This document shows positions 10,739 through 23,105 of a stretch of DNA of 64,000 bases, one piece after another. The position numbers and the translations under genes are program-made. The DNA comes from Anthonomus grandis grandis (Eukaryota > Arthropoda > Insecta > Coleoptera > Curculionidae). The stretch spans positions 29,465,690 to 29,529,689 of the forward strand of contig NC_065549.1 of assembly GCF_022605725.1 (NCBI RefSeq), read 5' to 3'. The notes under the pieces are model-generated. The model worked only from the letters and a program-made list of their open reading frames with translations. It searched no databases and was not told the DNA's origin. Position 1 is the first letter of the stretch. Each line of letters opens with the position of its first letter.

Positions 10739-12309
10739 GCCTTAGGTGTTTATTTGCATTATTATTTATTTAATTTTTGTTTAATATATGATTTTCTTTA
10801 ATTTTTTAGAAAACGTCGATCAAGAACCGGGTTAAAACCTATTGCTAGTACATATGGGATGTGTGGTGGACAGAGTTAATCTTTATTAATCTGGCGCACA
10901 CATGTTAGGGTTTTAGATTGACTTGGCAAAACTAGAAAACTAGTCAAGAGTGACAAAAATAGGACAGCTAATTTTTACTTTAAAAAAAAAATCCATAGGG
11001 AAAAACTGGCTAGTTCTTTTTTATATTACGGTCTGGTAATTTGTTGATTTAAAATGTTAATTGTTATAAGTCAGTGAATAGGCCACTGCTTTAAATATTC
11101 TCTTTTTATGACTGAAAATGGTGAAGGAAACACAGAAACACAGTGAAATTTTACTTAAACTATTTAATTCGGATAGAAATTCAAATTTAAATTTATCAGC
11201 AAAAATTATTAATCCGAAACCAAATTCGTGACAAATTTACAAATATTAAATATTTTCAGGGGGTATGTTTTATTTAATTGACGTTATCGCGATTGGACTG
11301 TACTTTTTACCGCTCTTTCGAATGGAATCAGTAATTTTTACCTAAAACCACACAGAAAAAAGTTTTTTTCGAAGCCTTTTTTCATATCTGCCAAAAAGAC
11401 ACTATAAAACTAAAAAGTAATTAATTGAAGTTTCCAAATGCACTATTAGTTCTTTGGTAATGGGTGAACTATTAATTTTGTTTGCAATTTTAGGGCGTTG
11501 CTCTACTTATGGGCGATAGTGTACAATTGTGTATGATATATCCTTTAATATAAATATAATTTTACTAGATACAATTTTTTACTCTTAATATGCGATTTAA
11601 ACTTTATAAATATTTAATTTAAAAACGAATTTCTTGTATAACCTTATTATAAGTTTCATATTATTTTTACTTAATCATTGTGTAAATTATTAGTCCATTT
11701 TTAACCGTTTTACATGAATTTATCATATTTATTCTAATTAAAGAAATAATATTATTAAATTAAAAATAAAATCGCCCGCCACTGAGGCAGCCGAATTTCT
11801 TACACAATTCGCCTCTGCCCCCTCAGCCGTTGTTACGGTTCTCTCGGTTGTAGGACTGTAGCAGACCAGGTATATTTATAAGTTCGTGGCTTTGACGTGT
11901 TTAGTGTTTAGTGAATAAAGATTTTTTAACATTTTTAAAAGTTTTCTTTAGTTTAATTTTGAAGAAATAAAAATGCCTGATACTTAGGAGTTGGGTTGGG
12001 TTGGGTCCCCACTTGTATCTCCGTTATTATTTTTTAACATACTAAAAAAGTAAAAAATGGTTTTTCCGTTAAACACAATTACGTTATCTGCTATATTGTA
12101 GTAATTTACGATTTTGGGATAAAAAATAAACTTAGAACACCCAGTATATATATTTTTAAATAAATAAATATGTTTAATTTTTTTAAAATTTATAACAATA
12201 TTGACTTATTTTTAAAAATAACAAAGAAAAAAAATAAATAAGACTAAATAAGAGACAATTTTCGTAAAATAATCACCAAATATTTTATTTTTTACAGTAG
12301 GCCATCTAT
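10739..12309. other. AT-rich DNA without gene
   Basis: Holds a GC-richer patch at 11770-11880 followed by TATATTTATAA and a GTGAATAAAG motif. Three TTGGG units lie at 11991-12005. ACACCCAGTATATA near 12138-12151 looks like a worn mariner terminus. No coding motif is visible. Confidence 0.45.
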
Positions 12310-12600
12310 GGAAACAATGCTGTATTGTTTTTAAGAACGCCATTTATGATAGATTCTGTATCAATTTTAAAAAAAGCTATATTCATTAGTTTTTTTCATT
12401 TTAAACTTTGTTAGGTCAAATGGTTACCTCATAGTGTCACACATTATTTTAAATGGCAAACAGTTTTCCATCTTACTTTGCCAAAAAAAAGGAAGCGTTT
12501 AACCACTAAAAATATAATGGCAATGAATGGTTATGAATGGTTATTGAAATGGTTATATGAAATATGGCAATGAATGGTTCATTGAGTCCAAATATTTTTT
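12310..12600 (+). repeat. Dispersed repeat family A, copy 1
   Basis: Shares most of its length with 14479-14732 in the same orientation. Landmarks are GGAAACAATGCTGTATTG at the start, GTTAGGTCAAATGGTT and CATAGTGTCACACAT in the middle, and ATTGAGTCCAAATATTTTT at the end. This copy has an extra internal duplication of a GGCAATGAATGGTT motif near 12520-12580. No coding capacity. Confidence 0.85.
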
Positions 12601-12689
12601 AATAAAAAATATTTAAATTAAATTTTTAAATAATTATATAATGGGGCGTGCACGCATATTCTGTATAACTGTTATTATCGATTACTGTA

Positions 12690-13260
12690 ATTGTTCATAA
12701 TTTGAATGCCGCACCATATAAACTTTATTTTTTAGGGAGCCCCACAAAAAAACTTCCAGAAATAGAAAGATTGGGGCTCAAGATCTTGCTGGTTATCTTA
12801 TGGCATTCCTATTTGTGGCAGTTCCTATTTATGTTTGCGGAAACGAATCCTCTAGGTTGAAGGAATATATGATCGAATAATATTAGCGTTATGTCCTGTT
12901 GCACCATCTCGTTGAAAATATATATTTGCCAAAGGAACATTTTCTAAAAGCTTGGGAATTACTTCCTGTAGTATGTTTAAATACGGGTATTCTGTAAGCA
13001 CCTATTTAAACATTCTGAAAACCAGTTGCCTACCCAAAATGAAACATGCAACGCTAAAGCCAAATCTACCTTGCTTTTGACTTTCAAGAGTAATATGAAT
13101 ATTTTCTTCGTGCCAATGTCTCCTATGATACCTATTATAGATTCCATCTGATGAAAAATAGGCTTCATCGCTCCATATTACAAATCGATTAAAGTTAATG
13201 TTCAATTATGTCTGGGCAATATAACAATTTCAAAAAAGTAAGCGACGTTCAGCGTTTTCA
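12690..13260 (-). pseudogene. Mariner-like transposase remnant
   Basis: Read from 13260 downward, the sequence gives LQPENAERRLLF, then FVIWSDEAYFSSDGIYNRYH with the first catalytic Asp (SDEA), then about 12760-12690 FFCGAP-like text and WGSLKNKVY-like text, the block that follows the third catalytic Asp in mariner/rosa-type transposases. The part holding the second Asp is not legible. Frames change several times. The right end may be at 13554, where ACACCCTG is followed by TA. Between coding remnant and that end lies a palindromic CAGCTGTCA cluster (13406-13434). Confidence 0.7.
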
Positions 13261-13556
13261 GGTTGCAACTGTTAAACAATTGATTCCTTGTAAAGTTAAA
13301 TTTGTGTGTTTATATGTATTTTCAATATGTTAAAAATGAACGAAAATACAAGAAGAGTGCCAAAATCCATAATTTTCAAAATCACTCTGCAGGTTAAAAA
13401 CTATCAGCTGTCACTGACAGCTGACAGCTGTCAAGTTTTTGACAATGGCATATTTCGTTTCATAAAAAAATATACAGTAATGCGAAAACCTCAAGGTTCT
13501 ATCTCCTATAGCAACCAAGATAACCTTTAAAAGTGTCCAAATCTAAACACCCTGTA

Positions 13557-14478
13557 CTATTAAGTTGTTTATTTAGGTTTGTAGTACTTAGTACTTAGTT
13601 TGTAGGATTAGTTTCATATTTTCACCTATAGAGTCTAGTTTTTAATACTTCATCTTATAAAGCCCTTTCTTCTAGACCTGTTTAGGTACTTCCATTTAAA
13701 CTATTTTTCATTGATAATTTATTAATTAAATATATATCCACTATTTAATACCTTATTATTCTCAGAAGATATGGAGAAATGGCGCTGATATAGCATGTAT
13801 TGTTGTTATTTATGCTGTTGTAGGAGGGTTTTTAAAAATTTATTCAGTAAAAAATATTAATGAAATTAGATTATGTTTTTAATTACTTATACAATATGGA
13901 TTGTGAATTATATGAATATGTGAATTAATATAATATATTTTGTTTTAATATGAAAATCTATTTAAGATAATTCTTAGAGTTCAAATATGTGTATAGGATA
14001 GGTTATAAATCCGTCTAAGAGTGTCTTTAGACAGTCTTTTGAATGCCATTTGTACAATTTGTGAATTACTTTATAATAGCTCTGACCAGCCACAAATAAT
14101 ATTGATTAACATTATTATTTTAAAGGGTCTGTAACTCGGTAATTATTTTATTGATAAAACCTATAAAACCATCGAGAATAAAATTTTGTACAAGAAACTT
14201 TTAATTTCTATATTTATTTGATTTTAATATACAGTGCTTTCATTTCAAATTTCAAAACAAACTACCCTCAATAACTTAACTAAAAAAACACGTCAATTTA
14301 GATATACAGAGGGACATTTAATTATATATTTGATAAAGCTCTGTCAATCACCTCCTCATTTCCAGCTAACCTAACTTTGATATGTTAAATAGGAACCTCC
14401 ATCGTGTGACACCTAAGCAGCATTAAAGTGTCTATTTAACATTAAAAAAAAATTAAATTGGTTCAAGGTTTTAACTTT
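13557..14478. other. AT-rich DNA without gene
   Basis: No coding motif or terminal repeat recognised. 13600-13660 weakly resembles 39520-39570 (TTTTCACCTATAG and CTTCATCTT-like words). Confidence 0.5.
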
Positions 14479-14732
14479 GGAAACAATGCTGTATTGTTTT
14501 TAAGCAAGCCATGATAGATTCCTATAGAACTGTCAATTTTAAAGAAAGCTATATTAGTTACTTTTTTTCATTTTAACCTTTGTTAGGTCAAATGGTTGTC
14601 TCATAGTGTCACACATCATTTTAAATGGCAAACAATTTTCCATCTTACTTTGCCAAAAAAATTATGCAAAATGAAGCGATTTATCAGTAAAAATGTATGG
14701 TAATGAATAGTTCATTGACTCCAAATATTTTT
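14479..14732 (+). repeat. Dispersed repeat family A, copy 2
   Basis: Second copy of the 12310-12600 repeat, about 2.2 kb downstream and in the same orientation, lacking the internal duplication. It starts with GGAAACAATGCTGTATTG and ends at ATTGACTCCAAATATTTTT. Confidence 0.85.
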
Positions 14733-15711
14733 TTTTAACATTTGCACATTTAACAAAATACATTTAAAAACATTCTTTTTTAAATGTTAGCTTACCTATT
14801 ATACTTATGAATAACTACAATTAAGCATTCTGGGGGAAATAGCTAAAATAAAACAAGTTAAAATATTATTAATTTAAATTGACATTTTATTTTACAAAAA
14901 GAAAAACATCTTATATATATTTATATATATCTCTTATATAAGTATACTTATTCACATATTCTTATTATATATAAATTAGTCCAATTGCACATGGTAACAG
15001 ACATAAAAATGTCCCGTGGGGGTGGCCGATAAAGATCAGGAATATGTATATTGGTATAATTTTCTAAACTGTAGGATAATAATAAATATATAACGTTTTT
15101 TAATAATAATAATAATTGTGCTTTTTTATATAGCTAGTTGTACCCCTGCAGTTACATAGTTTCCCTTTATTTGCCGACTACCCTCTTAAAATTAAAACTA
15201 ATATTTAAAAGTGTAAATATTACCATTTAATAACTAATAATAATATATGACTAGATTTTAAACATACATACAAACACTGATTGACATTAACATTATTAAG
15301 ATGATTCCTTTTTGTGACAAGATTTTTCTGCAATTATTATTGGTTTATATTATTATTTTAAAAATAAATAGGTTCTTTTGCTATAAAATATCCTGAAAAA
15401 ATATTACTACAGCACATGCTTTTTATATTTTAATTTTTATAAGTAAATATCTCCAAAGTCACAAACCTAACATTGTAAATCTGATTTTGCTAAAACCTGC
15501 CTTAAATTAACCTACATAATAATAATATGGAAATAAGATTTGTTCTTAGTAGTAATATTTTACAAAAATAATTTGAAGTACTTTTTTGTTAAAAAATATG
15601 TTTTCAGTTTTTGATAGCTGACGTAACAAGTTGTGTATTACTTACTGCGGTTACTTGCTCAATAACTTTCTGTGCAGTCAATAGGCTTCACAATACTCTT
15701 TTATAAAACTC
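14733..15711. other. Strongly AT-rich non-coding DNA
   Basis: Long A/T runs and short TA or TAA simple tracts (14908-14970, 15100-15116). Nothing else seen. Confidence 0.5.
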
Positions 15712-15793
15712 GAAAAATTCATCCATTATCCCAAAAATGCTAGTCATACATTTTTATAAAAGGTAAAAACACGAAATCTACAGCATCACAAAT
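15712..15793 (-). repeat. Copy of a Penelope-like element terminal segment
   Basis: About 80 bp nearly identical to 17532-17613 (words ATTCATCCATTATC, CATACA, TTTTATAAAAGGTAAAAACA, CGAAATCTACAGCATCACAAA). The second copy adjoins a Penelope-like 3' tail, so this one is likely another terminus or a truncated insertion of the same family. Confidence 0.7.
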
Positions 15794-17530
15794 ACAGCTC
15801 TTTTATAAGTTTGAAAAGTAAGATTACGTACCACCATATTCATAATATAGAGTATTGAATTGCCAGTATATTTTTAAATCATACAATTTTTAAAAAAACT
15901 GGATATAAAAACCTAGTTTCCTAAATAGAATGTAAGCAAATTCTCCCCGGCCAATAAAAGTGATGAACACTATTCCACATAAATATCAAAACTTTTCTAA
16001 TAATAATTTTTATGTGGTGATTCTACCAACATCATAGATATTGCCAGAAAGCTATTTATCGAAAAATTCACTTAAGGCCTCTTAAGAGCAGGTAGCACGA
16101 CGTAAGTTCTAGCTATCTATTTTTGCACGTTAGTTGGTTCAACCCATAGTCATACTTTATACATATATGTATATGAGTAGTGGTTTTGTGTGCGAGTGCT
16201 TATATGAGATTTTCTGTAAATGATAAGTCAATCGAAGTATCTGATTTTCTAATAATTTGCCAAATTAATAAGTTTAAAATTTTGATGTAATATATTGATT
16301 TTTCTGATTGCACTGTTGTATTTAGTGTGGTTGTTTGCTTAATCAAATCCTGTGGCCCGTTTATGTTCAAAACAGCCTTACACGTTTAATGATCACTTAT
16401 TATTGCATTTTAAATTTTAAGTCTTATTTATTTATATTTTTTTAATTTTTTTTATTTATTAGATAGATAGATAAAAACGTATTTGATTTTTCTCTCAGCA
16501 AAAGGCAGCATTGCTGTTTGAATAAACCTGCGTAAATAAATACATAATTTATGATATGGCAAAATTTAGACTTTTAGGGAAAGAATAGAATAACAAAGAC
16601 TTAATTCCTAAAATTAGTAAAGCCATTAATAAGATAAATTAATTATAGCAATTAATCAGTCGACAATATCATAAGCTTTATTAAAGTCTAAAATTAACCA
16701 AATAAAGATTTTTTTTACAATATTTCACAGGAAAAAATTAAAATATAAATAATCTTTTGCTTACACACCCGCTTTTAATTTTGGTCTTAAATAATTTGGG
16801 TATAACGTAGGGGAAAGAACGCTAAAAAGGTACTTTTATGCCGAGATACAAAAATATATTTATGTTTTTTAAAAATATATTTTATGCCGAAATACATAAA
16901 TGAATTATTGTGGTGAGTGTTCACGCGACTGTGAGTAGTGTAGCAAAATGTGACTTTCTCACACAGATAATATAATTTGCCGCTTTTCAACAATTTATGT
17001 AGAAAATATGTCAGATGAAGCCGCAGTATCTCTTATACATTCCGGCAATTTAAAGTCCGTCTGCGTGTTGCTTACGTGGTCTTTTTTTCTGAGCGAGGAA
17101 ATAAATTTAAAATAAGGATTTTGTATTCCCCGTAGCCTATTTTTTGAATAAGCAGGGTTCGTAAACAATATCTATATACCTGAATGTAAAAAATGATATG
17201 AAAGGCCTCACAAAGCTGCTTCTCGAACAAATGTTTAATATTTCTATAGTTAAAGATATTAAAAAAAATATAGACCTTTGAATGATGTTATTAATTTTAG
17301 ACTTGAATATTAAATTTCAATAAAAAATACTGTAAGGTGCTTATGTTCTGAAAAAGCTTAAAAGGAATTAAAGTTTTTCCCATGTAAAGTTTTATAATTC
17401 AGCTTTTAAACAATTTTTTTATAAGGGCTATCTAGCGTGTCGTATTAATTACTGACGCAGTGCAATGGTTCTAAACTCAGTTCTACAAAACCGTAGATAA
17501 TATAATGTGTACGACATCTTATTAATTCCT
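15794..17530. other. AT-rich DNA without gene
   Basis: A short direct repeat (TTTATGCCGAGATACA near 16836 and TTTATGCCGAAATACA near 16881) is the only structure found. The open stretch at 16787-16993 (minus) spans this repeat and has no family signature. Confidence 0.5.
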
Positions 17531-17625
17531 TGAAAAATTCATCCATTATCTCAAAGATGCTGGTCATACACTTTTATAAAAGGTAAAAACACGAAATCTA
17601 CAGCATCACAAATGCATTTAATAAA

Positions 17626-17676
17626 ATTACAAAGGTTACATGTTTCGCTCGACTAGAGCATCATCAGACCTAAACA
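17626..17676 (-). ncRNA. Hammerhead-ribozyme-like motif in Penelope-like tail
   Basis: On minus the order is AGGT (stem I), CTGATGA, GCTC/GAGC hairpin (stem II, loop TAGTC), GAAA, ACATGT (tiny self-paired stem III), GTA as cleavage triplet, then ACCT closing stem I. This matches the compact hammerheads described in Penelope-like retroelements. One extra T sits between CTGATGA and stem II, so catalysis is not assured. Confidence 0.6.
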
Positions 17677-17866
17677 ATAATTAAAATTATGTAACCCGAA
17701 AAAAGGAAAATTCAACAAAAACTTACCATAACATACACAAAACACCTGACATATAAGTAAACAAAGCTCACAATAAAGTGGCACTATCTATGTACAAAGA
17801 ACTCAACTAAACAATCAAATCACTTTATACATTTTAGAAATCTAACCATCATTTAAGAGTCTAGAA

Positions 17867-18360
17867 CTACTTAAGATTATTAAAAACTAGGTGGCCATCA
17901 AAATCAAACCTTTCATTAACACAGGACAGATCTGGGCTTTTAAAAGCTTTACTAACTTCCATTGTCTCCAACAAGTCTAGTTTTTTACTTTTGTTGCACT
18001 GATGAAGTATTTTTATATTTTGGCTGTCAGGAAAATTATATTTGGAGTCGAGGAGGTGATTAGCAAAAGCCGATCTGGTCACTGTGTTATCGGTATTTTT
18101 AAATTTATTACATTGGGCCTTGTGTTCACTAATCCTAGTAGAAATCTTCCTACCAGACTGGCCGACGTACACTGCAGGGCACTCTTTACACCTAATCTCA
18201 TAAACTTCCGGAGAGATATCGGGGGGTAATTTATCTTTAGTTTTAATTAGATGTTTTTTTAATATATTATTGGTTTTAGAAGCTGGGGTTATGCCAAAGG
18301 GAAAAAAAAGCGTGATAGTTGTGACGAAATTGGTCCAGAATAAGTAAACGACCTAAAGGT
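17867..18360 (-). pseudogene. Penelope-like GIY-YIG endonuclease fragment
   Basis: The C-terminal part of a Penelope-like retroelement protein; the GIY-YIG nuclease makes the nick that primes reverse transcription. From 18360 the reading includes FRSFTYSGPIS, then ITPASKTNNILKKHLIKTK, the linker typical of these elements, then EVYEIRCKECPAVYVGQSGR, where VYEIRC and VYVGQ correspond to the GIY and YIG strands, followed by KISTRISEHK with the expected Arg and His. The final 101 residues (18172-17867) are one open frame; the upstream part is in shifted frames. The frame ends with SCVNERFDFDGHLVFNNLK. Confidence 0.82.
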
Positions 18361-18370
18361 TTTGATATAG

Positions 18371-20139
18371 TTGGTTTGTTGTCTGATAAAAATTAATTCC
18401 TCCAAATGAAGTGTTTAGTGATAGTTTATTTATTAAAACATAATATTGACCTTAAAATTAACTTAACTCCAGGAATATTTATTTACCGATATTCGAAGGG
18501 TTTTTCTAGATTTTAAATTTAAATTGATAACTTTTTACATTTTAATTAGATTTTTTGTATATCTATATTAGATAATTTTAAGATAATTAAGGCATTGGTT
18601 CATGAATAATAAAAAAAACTATTTTATTTTAAAATTTGACCAAATCTAGTTTATAAGCTTAAACATTATAGCCTTAAACATAAATAACAGGTTGGATAAA
18701 GGTCAGACAAAATATAACAGACGTATGTTTTAATGCTTTCAAATAAAATTAGGTATGCTTTATTATCATAAAATGTTTTTGACAAAGTCTAAAAAAATAT
18801 TTAAAATATTTGTGTCCTTTTTGCCTTTTTCAAATAAAGTTATCAAATATACACATAATATAGGGAAATATATTTGTAATTTAATGTCAAATTCTAAAAT
18901 AAGAATATATGCATACGATGTTAATATGCACATTTCTATGTAGTCAATACAAGTCAAACTAGAACTAAAAAGTGGTCACAATAAATAAATAATTCAACAA
19001 ATCACAAAGTTTTTTTTAAATTTGGTGGTTGAAATATTCGTCAACATAATAAAATCCATAAATAGTTCATAATTTGCCTAATGCCAATTGGTAGTCACAG
19101 ACTTTTTTACGAAGGGGGAGTGGAGGATTGTTTTAATATCGAATATGTCCTGCCTGAATAGACAATCGTACATATTTCTTTCATTAATCAGCAATAACAC
19201 TATTACTACTGCTTTAACACCACGCAATATTAAATACAAGACCAATTTCAGCTAAAACGTAATAAAACTAAATATTTTAAAAAGCATAAAAAATCTATAT
19301 ATTTATCTATTAGTAAAAAGACTTGATTGGAGAGTAGAATGTAAAACTGATTTAAAATATGGGATATCTTATTTCAAAGAACATCTTCAACAAATAAGAC
19401 ACCTTGTATATAGAAACTAGGATAAATAAAATAGATTTTTTTAGACACTCTTTCATTTTAATTCATTTATTCTGAGTGTTGGCATCAAAAGTATCGACAT
19501 GTGAAGCGACGAAATTATGTATCGACAAATTATTCTTAACTTCTTCAAGGTTTGGTGATGATCGACGAATTCCTTATTTTATCTTACCAACTTATATTTC
19601 ATCTCAAGTAAATCTCCAAACAAGATATAACTTGCTTTTAGACCATTAATACTTTTATTTATCTATAGATGCTCATTCTTTTGTCTTAAATAAAATAGTA
19701 TTTCTTAAAGTTGACCAAAAGTTCTTGGGTTTTTGGATTTCTAGTGATCACATTTTGTTTTTTAATTCCACCTGTACATGAAACTGGTACTAAAGGAAGC
19801 ATTTTCTCGCTTTTTATTTAAAATATCTAATGCAATAACTATGTCATTTTAAAATGAACTGGGATAAATATTTACCCTTCATTTTATCGATTTTGGGATA
19901 ATTGAATTTCATTCTTACTAAACTTTCTGTACCTCATTAGCCCACTTCACAAGTAAATAACTCCTGCAAGATTCGTTGTTTTAGAGATGCCAGTCAAGAG
20001 TTGCTTCATTATCTTTATTCTCTGTAACTAAACTAGAACTTTGTGTATTTGTATTAGGTGCCAAGCTAGTCTCTTATATTCAGATAATCTGTTAAGTCTG
20101 CTTAGTCAGATTATATAGAATGTCTTAGATGGAAAATAT
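18371..20139. other. AT-rich DNA without clear gene
   Basis: Two complementary open stretches at 18755-18957 are AT-driven. On minus, 19480-20139 contains short readable islands but no motif good enough to name. Confidence 0.45.
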
Positions 20140-20315
20140 TTGTGAGCAATAGAATTGCTTATCTCCAGGAGCGACAGCCTTATTTAAATTGGTTTTATAT
20201 ACTTTCGTTGCAAAATTCGGTAGATAGCGTGGGCTTCTTTGAAACGATTTCGAGGAATATTGTCGATTACGGCGGGAAGTACAACAATTTCTAGTGAACC
20301 TAAATCATCTCTTTA
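20140..20315 (-). pseudogene. Doubtful piggyBac-like transposase trace
   Basis: On minus, from 20311, the frame reads LEIVVLPAVIDNIPRNRFKE, recalling the 'RNRFxxI' block of piggyBac transposases, and in another frame NLNKAVAPGDKQF, which could be the following 'N..DK' segment. No catalytic Asp is legible. This is a guess based on two short blocks. Confidence 0.22.
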
Positions 20316-21689
20316 AAGTATTCAAAAATACTCCAAATTGTTTATCACAAATTCATCTGTATTAACAAGTACAAATTGATCTGAACTTAATAATGGCATC
20401 TTATTATTTGTTATAGTTGTACTTCTTTTTCTGCTTTTTAAACTGGTATTACTAATTCCAATGAATTTTAAAAATTATTAATGAAATATACAAGATTTTT
20501 AAGAGATTTAAGCTCAAATTAGTTTAATCGAACATTTCATTATATTCATTAACTTCAAATATTTAGATACTAGAATGAAAGCCATACAATACATTTTAGC
20601 ATGACATTTCTTTATTGTTGCCGCAAATCGTGTTATTCAAAGACTTTTAGTCTATCAAAATGTTATAATTGCTGGAGAGCCAATCCTACAACCATTCCAC
20701 CCCTTTTAGTAAGTAATCTTCTACTTTCACGAATGTCTTTACTCCTGAGTCGACGAATTTTAAAATTACACTCTAACCATCGGTGAACCTCGCCTCATCA
20801 CCTCGCCTCGCATCGCATACAAGCATTATTGTTGGAAATTGCTTTCTTGCCTTCACCAGCATTAGTATCACGAATATCCTAAATTAACGAGAAGGTTGAA
20901 TACTTATATGTGAATGAATTGGTATACATGAATAAGAATTTATGTATACCAAAAGATCATTTATGTTTAATAAATGAAGATAATCTTCCAACTCTAAAAT
21001 AGTCCCTTAGTCGTGTGCTCAAATTTTTCAATGATAAATATGAAGAATTAGGAGTCGTATATTATGGGATCTAGTGCACACTGTCTCCGCTGCCTAGTTC
21101 TTAATAAAAAAATGGTTCTGCATGTTTGAATTTATTTTATATAGGTAAGATTTTGTTATTCTTCTTTGGTTCCGGAAGTTTAAAAAAATTGGTTTGCATA
21201 TTTTTGGACAAAAATACCCTATTTATTTTACTGAAACTCAAACTTACTATTACTAATAACTACTTAACGAAAGTTATATTTTAGTATGTAATTACTAATT
21301 ATGTAGATATAACTTAATATAAAGTAAAATGTCTATCGTTTGCTGAACATGTGAAGAAGCAAAGAGGCTAGCCACAGCGAGCAAAACTAACACTCCTTAA
21401 TATAATGACTCTGTGTTCAGGTGGGGCATTTAAAGACTTCTACTTTATTAAGTGTTTTGCTTATTTTGCTATTTTAAACAAAATACTTGAATTTTACATC
21501 AAAACAGGAGTAAAAGTTAAGAAAAGAGAATTGCGACTCTGGCACTTTTAACGGCGCCAAATTGCTGCATCTTTCACTACAGCATCCCACAAAATGAACT
21601 ATAAAAGCATTCTCAAAACCAACATTTACTTTTGTATTGATGAGAAAAAAATATGAAATTAATTTAACGGCAAATATATAAATTAAATA
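20316..21689. other. Non-coding DNA
   Basis: A CTCGCCTCATCACCTCGCCTCG-like simple patch occurs near 20788-20812. No gene or terminal repeat recognised. Confidence 0.45.
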
Positions 21690-22040
21690 TAAAAGAGACC
21701 CACCAATAAAGGTAATATGGCGGATAGACTCCTGGAACTCTTAAACTAAGAAGGAAAAATTATTTGATAAGGCATCCCACTATATTGTATTGTCAAGATA
21801 ACTATTTCTTAGTTTTAATACATTTGTCCCAAAACCATAATACTGTAATTTCAACGAAAGGATTTTATGTGAAAGAACATCAAATGCCTTGCTGTAACAA
21901 AATCAAACAGTCTTTATTGTTACCCAGGGATCTAAAAAGTCATAAAAAAACGTGAAATAAAGGTGTAATAGTACTATGATTACTCTGAAATCCTGATTGT
22001 ATGAAAGGCAAAATGGTGCTCTAATAAAATTGTGTATTTG
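21690..22040 (-). pseudogene. LINE reverse transcriptase remnant
   Basis: Read from 22040 down: FIQSGFQSNHSTIT, the 'QxGFRxxxST' block of non-LTR reverse transcriptases, then FCYSKAFDVLSHKILSLKL, matching motif A ('DxSKAFDxVxHxxLLxKL') with the first catalytic Asp replaced by Tyr, then QYYGFGTNVLKLRNSYL, the block after it, and finally RVPGVYPPYYLY, a worn 'GVPQGSxLGPLLF'. Several stops and frameshifts lie between. The YADD block is not present. Block wording fits the Jockey or CR1 side rather than the R1-like elements elsewhere in the window. Confidence 0.7.
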
Positions 22041-23105
22041 ACCCTGCAAATTTTTTATAATAAGTGTGAGAAAATGTTTTGGGATTATAATCTATATGTA
22101 TTTAATATTTTTAAGAACTGATAAAATATATGGTGTCATTTACTCCTTTAAAAGTTATTTATAAAAAGTGATTTATGTTAAAAAGCGATAGTATTTTATA
22201 CTATAATTTCTACTTCGTCGATATTTTTACATAAATTGTATTTATCGTGGTAATAGCTGACCTTAAGATTAACCTGCTGATTTAAATTTAACACAGCTTC
22301 ACTTCTAATATGCTGTTTATTATGTGTAATAATGTTAATTAACTAAATTTATTTATTAGAGCTAGATCTCAATTTTGCTATAATTTTGTTGTTATAAATA
22401 TGCATATTTAAAATTTTCGGTTTTTGTTTTTAGTTTAAATATTTTTTTATTTTTAATAATTTAAGTATTTAATATTTTTTAATAATTTAAGTATTGTTTT
22501 TTTATATCTACTTAAAACCATTTTCCGTAGTTTAAACAAAGGTATTAATTTTAGTTTGAGCCAAGGGGAACAAGGTTCCCTAGGGTAGGGAGCTTTTGAA
22601 TATTTATTTTTTTTATTAGAAAAATCAATTTGGATTTTATTTGCATTTTAGGCTTAAATCTACATCTATCGCATTATAAAAATCATCTCAGTTTTAATTT
22701 TTATGATCTGCCTTAAAATACTCATTATGACAGTCTGAAAAATTTCGATAGATTCTATACCGCGGGTTATAATATCAGCATAAATGGTTTAAAATGTCAC
22801 ATATTGATAACTTTACACTCTTAAACTTTATTACTTAATGTTCGATTAAGTCGAATCACATTTTAGTTTCTGGTATACCTGTTGGACCATACACCTGATA
22901 GATATTATCATTGATAGATATGGTGCATCGATTAAGATAATTTGAAATCATACATGAAAATATACTCACTGACATAAGAAGTATTACACTCAGAAGAAAT
23001 ATTATATAATTAACTAAATTTTTTGGCAATGAGGTAGTCATACATCAAGAATGAGACGAACATTTGTAAGAAATAAAATTAAAAAAAATTAATAATGTGT
23101 TCGGC
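22041..23105. other. AT-rich DNA without gene
   Basis: The open stretch at 22856-23041 (minus) includes a hydrophobic run (YIIFLLSVILLMSVSIF) but no homology I can name. Otherwise nothing. Confidence 0.45.

Larger units (their letters stand above)
17531..18370 (-). mobile_element. Penelope-like element, 3' part
   Basis: Read right to left: end of the reverse transcriptase region, GIY-YIG endonuclease, 3' untranslated tail with a hammerhead-like motif, and a terminal segment duplicated at 15712-15793. The 5' part is missing or unrecognisable beyond 18370. Confidence 0.8.

Noticed and set aside
11991..12005. Telomere-like TTGGG repeat
   Set aside because: Only three units, and the usual insect telomere unit is TTAGG; chance or a small simple repeat is more likely.
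19480..20315. Full piggyBac transposase
   Set aside because: Only two short blocks look similar and no catalytic Asp can be read; kept as a low-confidence trace for 20140-20315 only.
22856..23041. Small membrane protein gene on minus
   Set aside because: A hydrophobic run in AT-rich sequence arises easily by chance; no start context, neighbours or homology.
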